A stretch of 8,881 bases of DNA from Lachnospiraceae bacterium (lineage in GTDB: Bacteria; Bacillota; Clostridia; Lachnospirales; Lachnospiraceae): NCBI GenBank assembly GCA_017437205.1, contig JAFSBP010000294.1, forward strand, positions 1-8,881, read 5' to 3'. The position numbers and the translations under genes were made by a program. Below, in pieces: positions 1 to 6,765 of this stretch (positions are counted from its first letter, which is position 1; each line of letters begins with the position of its first letter). Under the pieces are notes generated by a model that saw nothing but the letters and a program-made list of their open reading frames with translations, did not search any database and was not told the DNA's origin.

Positions 1-187
1 CAATAATATCGCTAATATCGCAGTCCAAGCTTCTACATATCTTCTCAATACTGTCGAACGAAATCGGTTCATTTTTTCCCATTCTTGCCAACACGTTGAA
101 ACTAATCCCTGATTGCTCTTTCAATTCCGTGCGATTCATCTTTTTTTCAACAAGAAGCTTCCATAGTTTATCATAGCAAATACTCAT
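1..187 (-). CDS. XRE/Cro-C1-type small DNA-binding regulator (partial, 3' end outside window)
   Basis: Reading leftward from the ATG at 187 gives 62 residues starting MSICYDKLWKLL and running off the window edge. The pattern is a compact Cro/C1 helix-turn-helix: an N-terminal helix (about 4-15), a recognition region RTELKEQSGISFNVLARMGK (about 19-38), and a closing helix ISFDSIEKICRSLDCDISDII (about 42-62). This matches the YozG-like/HTH_26 group of stand-alone regulators of about 65-75 residues, so probably only a few residues are missing. The start is supported by GGAGG placed 7 nt upstream on the minus strand. It has its own promoter (218-246), so it need not be co-transcribed with the transporter remnant upstream. 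Its target is unknown; autoregulation is possible because a direct repeat lies in its leader. Confidence 0.85.
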   Translation of the reverse strand, partial: MSICYDKLWKLLVEKKMNRTELKEQSGISFNVLARMGKNEPISFDSIEKICRSLDCDISDII

Positions 188-217
188 GGTATATCCTCCA
201 CTCATATGTATATCACT

Positions 218-246
218 ATTCTAACACAGTTCTTTATTTGTGGCAA
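218..246 (-). promoter_or_regulatory. Sigma-A-type promoter of the XRE regulator gene
   Basis: On the minus strand, TTGCCA (241-246) is separated by 17 bp from TAGAAT (218-223), which is preceded by TGT to give an extended -10. The predicted start of transcription is near 211, leaving a leader of about 23 nt. Two copies of GATATAC on the minus strand (208-214 and 189-195, 19 bp apart) lie between the -10 and the start codon and could be an operator. Confidence 0.65.
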
Positions 247-311
247 CATTTTTTCTCACTATATCGTTAGATTGATTTATTGCTAAAATGCAGTATATAA
301 TTTCGCAGCAT

Positions 312-968
312 TTACTCCTCACCATGCTCATGTGCATGGGAGTGTACCAGATCGCCGTGACGATGCTCGTGAGTATGCACGTGGGTTTGTTCATGGGTGT
401 GCTGCAGCGCAATCGTATCTTTCACCATCAGCACCGTGGCCGCCACCATAATCAGAAGCCCTGCATAAAACCTTATCCCCGGTCGCTCTCCCAAAAACAA
501 GATGCCGAAAAACACACCTAAAAATGGCGCAACAGAATAATATGCGCTGGTCTTTGCCGCGCCCAATTCTTTCTACGCTTTGATATAGAAATTTATGCTC
601 AGACCATAAGCCACAAACCCCAGCAGCATGACGAAAAGAATCAAGTAAACCCCGGGGATCGTTTCACCGATCACCAGTGCAATCAACAAACTCCCAAAAC
701 CGGAAAAGAGCCCCTCTCCCTCAAAGCTTAAAGTGATGCTTGCGACCGTCACCAGCAGAATCGCCATGACCAGTCTCCCGGACAGCTTCTCCTTTTCCCC
801 CGCGATCCATCCGTAGATCAGCAGTCCGACTCCTGCTCCCAAATACAGAAATGCAGCCATCATTGTGGCAGAAACTTCCGTCAAAAACAGTTTACTGAAC
901 GGTACATTGATTGCGTATAAGGCTGCTGCCAGAACAGCGAACACAGTGGCAGTATGTTTTGTTTTCAT
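312..968 (-). pseudogene. EamA/DMT-family transporter with His-rich C-terminal tail, disrupted by in-frame TAG and internal losses
   Basis: The frame from the ATG at 968 encodes 131 residues (MKTKHTATVFAVLAAALYAI...SINFYIKA), then TAG at 573-575. The same frame continues to a TAA at 312-314 with KELGAAKTSAYYSVAPFLGV. EamA relatives normally have Gln in the motif FYxxAQ+xLGAA+TSAYY, so one C-to-T change (CAG to TAG) explains the stop. Intact EamA proteins have ten membrane spans in about 280-300 residues. Here roughly seven can be traced in 218 codons. From recall of the family, spans 3-4 are missing between GEKEKL and RLVMAILLVTVAS, and the span-6 region is missing between FEGEG and LFSGFGSL. 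The tail after the last span has 11 histidines in HTH/HEH repeats, suggesting metal binding. A ribosome binding site (GGAAGGAAG) precedes the ATG. It is most likely a relic; a sequencing error could explain the TAG but not the missing spans. Confidence 0.8.
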
Positions 969-981
969 TTTCTTCCTTCCG

Positions 982-1000
982 TATCCCCCCAGGGGGGATA
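982..1000. promoter_or_regulatory. Perfect 19-bp C6/G6 palindrome, CsoR/RcnR-type operator candidate
   Basis: The minus strand reads TATCCCCCC-T-GGGGGGATA, a perfect inverted repeat around one central base. CsoR/RcnR/FrmR-family repressors (metal or sulfur/aldehyde sensors) are known to bind a G/C tract flanked by A/T inverted arms. The site lies just downstream of the predicted transcription start (near 1004) of the His-tailed transporter remnant and 13 bp before its start codon, a position suited to repression. No CsoR-like gene is in this window, so the regulator would be encoded elsewhere. Confidence 0.6.
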
Positions 1001-1010
1001 TTTTTTATCT

Positions 1011-1039
1011 ATCATAACATACCTTGCCTGCACTGTCAC
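1011..1039 (-). promoter_or_regulatory. Extended -10 promoter of the EamA transporter remnant
   Basis: On the minus strand GTGACA (1034-1039), a 17-bp spacer and TATGAT (1011-1016) with an upstream TGT form an extended -10 promoter. Transcription would start near 1004, immediately before the C6/G6 palindrome. The promoter and operator look undamaged although the gene they serve is broken. Confidence 0.7.
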
Positions 1040-1088
1040 CTGCGAATTTTCACAACTCTTAATTTTCCAATTTGTTCCGCTCAATACA

Positions 1089-1117
1089 TTGACAAAAACC
1101 GGATTTTTTTTTATACT
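1089..1117 (+). promoter_or_regulatory. Near-consensus sigma-A promoter of the ABC importer-deoC operon
   Basis: TTGACA (1089-1094), a 17-bp spacer ending in a T tract, and TATACT (1112-1117) match the vegetative consensus at 11 of 12 positions. Transcription should begin near 1124, leaving a leader of about 57 nt before the lipoprotein ATG. The promoter is divergent from the EamA promoter, with 49 bp between the two -35 boxes. No convincing operator for this side was seen, so control may act in the leader RNA. Confidence 0.8.
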
Positions 1118-1124
1118 TATAGCG

Positions 1125-1157
1125 ATAGGCAGGAGGCAGGGGATGCTTTCTGCCTAT
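1125..1157 (+). promoter_or_regulatory. 5'-terminal stem-loop in the ABC operon leader
   Basis: Arms 1125-1137 (ATAGGCAGGAGGC) and 1145-1157 (GCTTTCTGCCTAT) pair over 13 bp with two G-U pairs, closing a 7-nt loop (AGGGGAT, 1138-1144). It begins at the predicted transcript start. It buries an AGGAGG (1131-1136) and part of the ATG at 1143, so it can hide a second translation start. Candidate roles are 5' mRNA protection or control of translation; no U tract follows, so it is not a terminator. Confidence 0.55.
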
Positions 1158-1178
1158 TTACTTCACAGGAGGACTTGA
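1143..1178 (+). CDS. Possible 11-residue leader peptide MLSAYLLHRRT
   Basis: An ATG at 1143 follows AGGAGG (1131-1136) with a 6-nt gap and opens 11 codons ending in TGA at 1176-1178. The main gene starts at 1181, two bases later. The adjacent AGG AGG arginine codons of this ORF are also the ribosome binding site of the lipoprotein gene (1167-1172), so ribosomes on the leader would cover or deliver to that site. Both the leader's own AGGAGG and its ATG lie in the stem-loop at 1125-1157. Translational coupling or a stalling-type control is an inference; the ORF is short enough to be chance. Confidence 0.35.
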   Translation: MLSAYLLHRRT

Positions 1179-1180
1179 CA

Positions 1181-2806
1181 ATGAAAAAACTGACCCATAG
1201 ACTGTTTTGTTTGATTCTGACCATGATTATGGTGATTTCTGCTGCCGGCTGTTCCGCTCCGGACGATAATCCTACCGGCGAGAATAACAACTCTGACCCG
1301 AATATCGTGAATATCGGCGTCACCGACCCGGTCGGTACGATCAACCCTCTGTTGATGGACGCGACTGAGATTGTGAAGTATTCCAGCGCACTGCAGTTTC
1401 TGCCGCTTTGCGAACTGAATTCCGATTTGGAGTTTGAGCCAATGCTGGCCTCCTCCATCACCACCGAGGACAATATTCACTTTGTCGTAAAAATCGACGA
1501 GAATGCGAACTGGTCCGACGGCACCCCCGTCTCCGCGGATGATTTGGTGTTCACTGTGCTTCGCTATGCCAGCCCCGTAATCGCGAATACTTCCATGTTA
1601 CTCTACGCCTTTGAGGGCGTGGGTGATGACGGCTGGGTAGAAGAAGGAGCCACCGAGATCTCCGGTGTGACTGCACTGGATGAGAAGACGGTTCAGTTCA
1701 CCACGAAGTATCCCATGGCGCTGACCACCTTCCAGAATTCCTACGGACGTTACATTCTGACTGTCCCGAAGCACATTTTGGGCGAGGTCCACGAAGCTGA
1801 ACTGGCCTCCTACGAGTGGTTCAACGCACCCACTGTGGTGAACGGTCCTTACAAGCTGGTGAGCTACGATCTGAACCATTATCTGTCCTATGAGGCAAAC
1901 GAAAACTATTTTAAGGGTGCACCGAAGATTCCGAAGCTGAACATTCGCGTCGTGGCTTCCAGCCAGCTTCTGACCGGACTTACCATCGGTGAGATTGATT
2001 TTCTGGCTCCGACCATGGCTGCTGTTCTGCAGGAAGACTACGAAGCTGTTCAGAAGCTTTCAAATGTAACCGCTTCCTTTGCAAAACCGGTAACCCACCA
2101 GTCCCTGTTTATCAATACCGAGAAAGTGGATAAACGCATCCGCCAGGCGATCCTCCTCGCCATTGACCGTGAAAATATCGTGACCAACCTGCTGGGCGGA
2201 GCGGGCGAAGTCGTAGACGGCTTCCTCTCTACCGCCAGTCCCTTCTACAGTGAAGAAGTCGCACCCGTTACCTTTGATCCTGAAAAAGCAAAGGATCTAG
2301 TCGCACAAGCGAAGGCTGACGGCTGGGACGCTGACAAGGAACTGAATTTTTATATTAATAGCGGAGATACTACCTTTAACAATGTGGCCATGGTGATCCA
2401 GCAGCAGCTGGCAGATGTGGGGATCAAGGTGAAAGTCACCCCTCTGGATCTGTCCTCCCTGCTGATGGCCGCCGGAAATCACGAGTGCGACATGTTTGTC
2501 GTACAGTATTCCTACGCACCCGTGGATCCCTATCCGGACGCTTCCTGGATCCTGACTGCAGACGGCTGGACCAAGTATCAGAACGATGCCATCGACAAGG
2601 CACTGACGGACACCCAGCTGACCAGCGATATTGCCGCCATCACCGACTGCTATGAAATTGTCAACAGTACGGTTCAGGAAGATTGCCCGCTGATTTGTGT
2701 GTATGTTATCCGCGCACTCGGCGCCGTGAATAATCGTCTGAAGAATGCTACACCCGATGCTTACGGTAGCTTTATCAATGTTCATCAGTGGAGCATTGAG
2801 CAATAA
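1181..2806 (+). CDS. Family 5 extracellular solute-binding lipoprotein of an Opp/Dpp-type ABC importer
   Basis: This 541-residue protein captures the substrate outside the membrane and delivers it to the permease pair encoded downstream. It has a lipoprotein signal: basic start MKKLTHR, hydrophobic core, and cleavage box SAAGC with Cys24 as the lipid anchor, followed by a polar linker rich in Asp/Asn. The family 5 (DppA/OppA/NikA) fold is indicated by WSDGTPVSADDLVFT (about 111-125), by the DAxIDKALxxT-like stretch near the C-terminus, and by the length. The upstream open frame extends to 911, but the ATG at 1181 is chosen because it gives the signal peptide and has AGGAGGA 7 nt before it. 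Substrate class cannot be read from the sequence; peptides are the family default, and deoC in the operon raises nucleoside-like ligands. Confidence 0.93.
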   Translation: MKKLTHRLFCLILTMIMVISAAGCSAPDDNPTGENNNSDPNIVNIGVTDPVGTINPLLMDATEIVKYSSALQFLPLCELNSDLEFEPMLASSITTEDNIHFVVKIDENANWSDGTPVSADDLVFTVLRYASPVIANTSMLLYAFEGVGDDGWVEEGATEISGVTALDEKTVQFTTKYPMALTTFQNSYGRYILTVPKHILGEVHEAELASYEWFNAPTVVNGPYKLVSYDLNHYLSYEANENYFKGAPKIPKLNIRVVASSQLLTGLTIGEIDFLAPTMAAVLQEDYEAVQKLSNVTASFAKPVTHQSLFINTEKVDKRIRQAILLAIDRENIVTNLLGGAGEVVDGFLSTASPFYSEEVAPVTFDPEKAKDLVAQAKADGWDADKELNFYINSGDTTFNNVAMVIQQQLADVGIKVKVTPLDLSSLLMAAGNHECDMFVVQYSYAPVDPYPDASWILTADGWTKYQNDAIDKALTDTQLTSDIAAITDCYEIVNSTVQEDCPLICVYVIRALGAVNNRLKNATPDAYGSFINVHQWSIEQ

Positions 2807-2830
2807 CTTTTTTCTAAGGAGGGAACGGCC

Positions 2831-3835
2831 TTGGCACATCTTTTGGATGTACAGGATCTGTCGGTTGCTTTTCGCACCGACGACCGTCAACTGAATACTG
2901 TGGTCGACCACGTTTCTTTCCACGTTGATCCCGGCGAGATCCTCTGTATTGTCGGAGAATCCGGCTGTGGAAAGAGCGTTACTTCCCTTGCCATTATGAA
3001 TCTTTTGAGCAGAAACGGTCAGATCACCGGAGGCCGTATTTTATTTGACGGACAGGAACTGACCTCCATGACGGAAAGGGAGCTGAACCGCATTCGCGGA
3101 AAGAAGATGTCCATGATCTTTCAGGATGCCCTCACCAGTTTAAACCCGGTGTTCACCGTCGGCACACAGCTTACCGAATCTCTTCGCATCCACTTGGGGC
3201 TGACGAAGGATGACGCAACTGAGAGAGCCATCGATTTGCTCAAAAAAGCCGGTCTTCCGGATCCAGAGACCATGATGAAAAAATACCCTCATCAGCTTTC
3301 CGGCGGACAGCGCCAGCGTGTGATGATCGCCATCGCCCTGTCCTGCGGTCCGAAGCTGCTGATCGCCGATGAGCCGACCACTGCCCTCGATGTGACCATC
3401 CAGGCGCAGATCATGAAACTCACACGCGATTTAGTCCACGAACTAAATATGTCCATGATCCTCATCACTCACGACCTCAGCCTCGTTGCCGAGATGGCCG
3501 ATCGGGTGATGGTCATGTATGCCGGGCAGGTGGTGGAGACCGCCGATGTGTTTACCTTGTTCAATGCTCCGGCGCACCCCTACACGAAAGCACTCTTAGG
3601 CTCCGTGCCCAGCATTTACGATAGCCCGGATCGAAAACTGTTTTCCATCCGTGGCTCTGTTCCGGAATCCTACGAAGAGCTGGTTGGCTGCCGGTTCGCA
3701 GACCGTTGCGACCACGCCCATGAAGCATGTCGAACACCGGAGGCAGGCCAAATGTTATTCAAAGCCGGAGAAGCCCACGCAGTTCGCTGTGTGCTCTATT
3801 CTCCCGCCGAAAAGGAGGTGACTCTCCGTGGCTGA
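2831..3835 (+). CDS. dppD: Oligopeptide/dipeptide-type ABC importer ATPase, DppD-like
   Basis: This 334-residue cytoplasmic ATPase is one half of the heterodimeric motor of the importer. Visible motifs: Walker A GESGCGKS (42-49), Q-loop MIFQD (95-99), signature LSGGQ (156-160), Walker B LLIADE with Asp180 and Glu181, D-loop ALDV, and H-loop His214 in LITHD. The C-terminal oligopeptide-transporter extension (about 240-330) has four cysteines, C287-x5-C293-x6-C300 and C320; a related DppD has been reported to hold a [4Fe-4S] cluster through such cysteines. The start is TTG, with AAGGAGGG 7 nt upstream and no in-frame ATG nearby. It lies 24 nt after the lipoprotein gene. The symbol marks family position, not proven dipeptide specificity. 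Confidence 0.93.
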   Translation: MAHLLDVQDLSVAFRTDDRQLNTVVDHVSFHVDPGEILCIVGESGCGKSVTSLAIMNLLSRNGQITGGRILFDGQELTSMTERELNRIRGKKMSMIFQDALTSLNPVFTVGTQLTESLRIHLGLTKDDATERAIDLLKKAGLPDPETMMKKYPHQLSGGQRQRVMIAIALSCGPKLLIADEPTTALDVTIQAQIMKLTRDLVHELNMSMILITHDLSLVAEMADRVMVMYAGQVVETADVFTLFNAPAHPYTKALLGSVPSIYDSPDRKLFSIRGSVPESYEELVGCRFADRCDHAHEACRTPEAGQMLFKAGEAHAVRCVLYSPAEKEVTLRG

Positions 3836-4814
3836 ACAGCTCATCCTTAAAGATTTGGTCAAGTATTACCCGATAAAGGGCGGGATCATCCCCCACACCG
3901 TTGCCGAGATCAAGGCGGTGGACGGTGTAAATCTCTCCATTGAAGCAGGGACGACCCTGGGGCTGGTAGGAGAATCCGGCTGCGGAAAATCCACCATCGG
4001 CCGCCAGATTGTTGGACTGGAAAAGCCCACCTCCGGACAGGTGATCTTCGAGGGCGAAGATATCACCAAAATGTCCCCTTCCGCCTTCAGTGAAAAACGT
4101 ACAAAATTGCAGATGGTGTTTCAAGACCCTTACTCGTCCTTAAACCCGCGCAAGAAAGTATTTCATATTTTGGCAGATCCAATGATCCACCACGGTCTTT
4201 GCACAAAAAAAGAAGCCCCTGCAAAGGTGGATGAGCTTCTTGATATGGTAGGACTTTCCCGGTCTGCTAAAGATCGTTTCCCCCATGAGTTTTCCGGAGG
4301 CCAACGCCAGCGCATCGGAATCGCCCGTGCGCTCGCATTGAACCCCAGCTTGATCGTGCTGGATGAGCCGGTGAGTGCTCTGGACGTGTCCATTCAGGCG
4401 CAAATTTTGAATCTTCTGAAAGACCTGAAAGAAAAATTGGGACTAACCTACCTGTTCATCGGACATGGATTGGGCGCAGTCCGTTACATCAGTGACCGCA
4501 TTGCCGTCATGTACATGGGAAAGATTGTGGAACTGGCTGACGCAGACACCCTGTTCTCCCATCCCCTTCATCCTTACACTAAGGCGCTGCGCGACGCGGC
4601 TCCTGTTCCGGACCCCACCCTTCGGGATAATGGTCAGGATATTTTGTCCGGCGAGGTGGGAAGCTCGCTGAACATTCCCGACGACTGCCGTTTCAGACAT
4701 CGCTGTCCCTACGCCCGCCCCGAGTGCGGCGAGGTTCAGATGCAGTTAATTGAGGCAGAGCCCGGACGTTTCGTGGCCTGCCCCTACTCAACCGGTCTGC
4801 CCTCCCGGTCATAA
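3828..4814 (+). CDS. dppF: Oligopeptide/dipeptide-type ABC importer ATPase, DppF-like
   Basis: This 328-residue partner of the DppD-like ATPase has Walker A GESGCGKS (48-55), Q-loop MVFQD (96-100), signature FSGGQ (155-159, the usual DppF form), Walker B LIVLDE with Asp179-Glu180, and D-loop SALDV. The H-loop keeps His213 but reads FIGHGLGAV, where relatives have F-I-S/A-H-D-L; Asp after His is replaced by Gly. The C-terminal extension repeats the cysteine pattern C287-x5-C293-x6-C300 and C318. The GTG start overlaps the end of the preceding gene by 8 nt, and AAAGGAGGTGA sits 6 nt upstream inside that gene, which favours translational coupling and equal amounts of the two subunits. Confidence 0.92.
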   Translation: MAEQLILKDLVKYYPIKGGIIPHTVAEIKAVDGVNLSIEAGTTLGLVGESGCGKSTIGRQIVGLEKPTSGQVIFEGEDITKMSPSAFSEKRTKLQMVFQDPYSSLNPRKKVFHILADPMIHHGLCTKKEAPAKVDELLDMVGLSRSAKDRFPHEFSGGQRQRIGIARALALNPSLIVLDEPVSALDVSIQAQILNLLKDLKEKLGLTYLFIGHGLGAVRYISDRIAVMYMGKIVELADADTLFSHPLHPYTKALRDAAPVPDPTLRDNGQDILSGEVGSSLNIPDDCRFRHRCPYARPECGEVQMQLIEAEPGRFVACPYSTGLPSRS

Positions 4815-4892
4815 ACGACTGCCTTTATTACATTTTACCAACAAATGCCCGGAGGCCTTTTTCATGGTTTTCGGCAAAAGGGAGATTCTTCC

Positions 4893-5840
4893 ATGTTCAA
4901 ATACATCATTAAACGCATTCTGATCGCCCTTCCGGTGCTGATTGGAATCACAATCATTGATTACGCGATCATGAGTCTCGCGGGTAGCCCTCTTGAGATG
5001 CTTGCGGGTCCCCGCGTCTCCGAGGAAGCCATCGCCAACAAAGAGATCCTCCTCGGACTGGATAAACCGGTGATCGTCCAATATTTCATCTGGATCAAGC
5101 AGCTTCTGCAGGGCAATCTAGGTACCTCCATCAAGAGTTATCAGTCTGTTGCGACGATGATCGGCTCCCACATCGGCCCCACACTGCTTCTGATGGGAAC
5201 GTCTCTGATTGTAGGTCTTTTCATTGCCGTGCCTGCCGGAATCTTCTCCGCGATCCATCAGTACAAAAAACGGGACTACGCAGTGGTCACTCTGTCTTTT
5301 GTGGGCATAAGCCTCCCCGGATTCTTTCTTGCCCTCCTATTGATCTATGTGTTTACCGTGCGTCTCGGATGGCTGCCCTCCAGCGGTATGACGACGCTGG
5401 GCACTGACGGCGGTTTCCTCGATGTGGCAAAACACATGGTCATGCCGGTCACCGTCTTAGCTGTGTCCGTCGCCGGCGCAAACATCCGCTACGTCCGCAG
5501 TGCCATGCTGGAAATTCTTCAGTCTGACTACCTGCGCACCGCAACCGCCAAAGGCATCGGCCGAAGGCGCGTGATCAATAAACATGCGCTCCGAAATGCC
5601 CTGATCCCGATCATCACCGTCATTGGAATGCAGATTCCTACCCTGTTCGGCGGCTCGATCATCGTGGAAAAAATCTTTTCCTGGCCGGGGCTCGGACTAA
5701 TGACCATGAATTCTATTCTCAATCGTGACTATCCGGTGATCATGGGCGTCTGCCTGCTGTCCGCGATCGTTGTACTGGTCGGAAATCTGATCACGGACAT
5801 TTTATATGCGCTGGTGGATCCCACCATCTCGTACAAGTAA
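4893..5840 (+). CDS. dppB: ABC importer inner-membrane permease, DppB/OppB-like
   Basis: This 315-residue membrane protein forms half of the translocation channel. About six spans can be traced (roughly 8-28, 96-120, 130-155, 183-200, 236-258, 283-306) with the large extracytoplasmic loop after the first span typical of DppB. The EAA loop that docks on the ATPase is at 212-235 (SDYLRTATAKGIGRRRVINK, then HALRNALIP). The motif FSWPGLGLM near 262-270 is a DppB hallmark. The frame is open from 4845, but the ATG at 4893 gives the expected MFKYIIKRIL start and has AAGGGAG 8 nt upstream. The 78-nt gap before it is the largest in the operon and contains no clear promoter; a weak hairpin with a T run lies at 4843-4862. 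Confidence 0.93.
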   Translation: MFKYIIKRILIALPVLIGITIIDYAIMSLAGSPLEMLAGPRVSEEAIANKEILLGLDKPVIVQYFIWIKQLLQGNLGTSIKSYQSVATMIGSHIGPTLLLMGTSLIVGLFIAVPAGIFSAIHQYKKRDYAVVTLSFVGISLPGFFLALLLIYVFTVRLGWLPSSGMTTLGTDGGFLDVAKHMVMPVTVLAVSVAGANIRYVRSAMLEILQSDYLRTATAKGIGRRRVINKHALRNALIPIITVIGMQIPTLFGGSIIVEKIFSWPGLGLMTMNSILNRDYPVIMGVCLLSAIVVLVGNLITDILYALVDPTISYK

Positions 5841-5853
5841 GGGGGGATTGAAT

Positions 5854-6726
5854 ATGAAGATTAAACCTGTGAGCAATCCTTCCAATACTTACAATAAACA
5901 GATTCTTAAGCGTTTTCTTAAACACAAACCGGCTGTCATCAGCCTGATTTTCCTCTGCGTGATCGTCCTTCTCTCTCTCCTTGCCCCTGCGATTGCGCCT
6001 TACGATCCCAATCGGACCACCGGTGGCTTTTCCAAGGCTCCCGATGTGGCTCATTGGCTGGGCACCGATCAAGTCGGACGTGATGTGCTCTCCCGTCTTC
6101 TGTACGGGACCCGCATTTCCCTGACAGTAGGCTTTCTGGCGACCCTTATTTCCACCGTGATCGGCGTGGTTCTGGGTTTGATTGCCGGCTATTTCGGCGG
6201 GTGGATCGATATGGTGATCATGCGTTTTACCGATATGGTCATGTCCTTCCCCTACATTCTGCTGGTTCTGGTTGCCGCGGCGATTTTCGGTCCGGGACTG
6301 ACCAACATCGTTCTGATCCTCGGCTTCGTGGACTGGCCGGGCGTGGCCCGTCTGGTGCGTGGAAATGTGCTCTCCTTGCGCGAGACGAATTTTGTCAAGA
6401 GTGCTGAGGTGGCCGGGATGCCGAAGCGATACATCCTCTTTTCCGAGATTCTGCCGAATACGATCGCTCCGATTTTGGTCTATGCAACCTCCGTGTTTGC
6501 CCTGTCTATTCTAGACGAGGCAGCGCTTAGCTATCTGGGAATGGGTGTCCTGCCCCCAACCGCGAGCCTCGGCAATATGCTAAACGGCGCTGAGTCGCTG
6601 ACGATCCTGACATCAAAGCCTTGGCTATGGATACCGGCGGGATCTCTAATCATCTTGCTGGCGCTGGCGATTAACTTTATCGGAGACGCGCTGAGAGATG
6701 CGGTAGATCCGACGGCGACGAGGTAA
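5854..6726 (+). CDS. dppC: ABC importer inner-membrane permease, DppC/OppC-like
   Basis: This 290-residue second channel subunit has an N-terminal cytoplasmic stretch and first span (about 27-49) of the OppC_N type. The conserved extracytoplasmic HWLGTDQVGRDVLSRLLYGT follows (67-86), then further spans (about 88-113, 133-158, 204-226, 256-277). The ATPase-docking EAA loop is FVKSAEVAGMPKRYILFSEI at about 180-199. The C-terminus GDALRDAVDP is typical. It begins 13 nt after the DppB-like gene; the ATG at 5854 has AAGGGGGGA 6 nt upstream, favoured over the longer frame from 5806 that would overlap dppB. With the four preceding genes it completes the importer. Confidence 0.94.
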   Translation: MKIKPVSNPSNTYNKQILKRFLKHKPAVISLIFLCVIVLLSLLAPAIAPYDPNRTTGGFSKAPDVAHWLGTDQVGRDVLSRLLYGTRISLTVGFLATLISTVIGVVLGLIAGYFGGWIDMVIMRFTDMVMSFPYILLVLVAAAIFGPGLTNIVLILGFVDWPGVARLVRGNVLSLRETNFVKSAEVAGMPKRYILFSEILPNTIAPILVYATSVFALSILDEAALSYLGMGVLPPTASLGNMLNGAESLTILTSKPWLWIPAGSLIILLALAINFIGDALRDAVDPTATR

Positions 6727-6765
6727 TTTTACTAGAGGGCGATTGCCCCAATGAAAGGAGTTTCC

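Noticed and set aside
573..575. TAG as a read-through codon (for example pyrrolysine) rather than a mutation
   Set aside because: The position is a conserved Gln in relatives and differs from CAG by one transition; no other TAG-interrupted gene is seen here, and the gene has other damage.
911..1180. Extension of the solute-binding protein frame upstream to 911, which would make a 631-residue protein
   Set aside because: It would cross both divergent promoters and the operator, has no ribosome binding site, and would bury the clear lipoprotein signal that begins at 1181.
1175..1180. TTGACA just before the lipoprotein ATG as a -35 box
   Set aside because: No suitable -10 lies at the right distance inside the gene start; it overlaps the stop of the leader ORF by chance.
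2297..2923. 208-codon open frame on the minus strand opposite the binding protein gene
   Set aside because: It overlaps two well-supported genes on the other strand, has no recognisable domain, and its composition is that of an antisense shadow.
4843..4862. Hairpin with T run between dppF and dppB as an internal terminator
   Set aside because: The stem is only three G-C pairs, a mismatch and three A-T pairs; it is too weak to call, though minor attenuation is possible.
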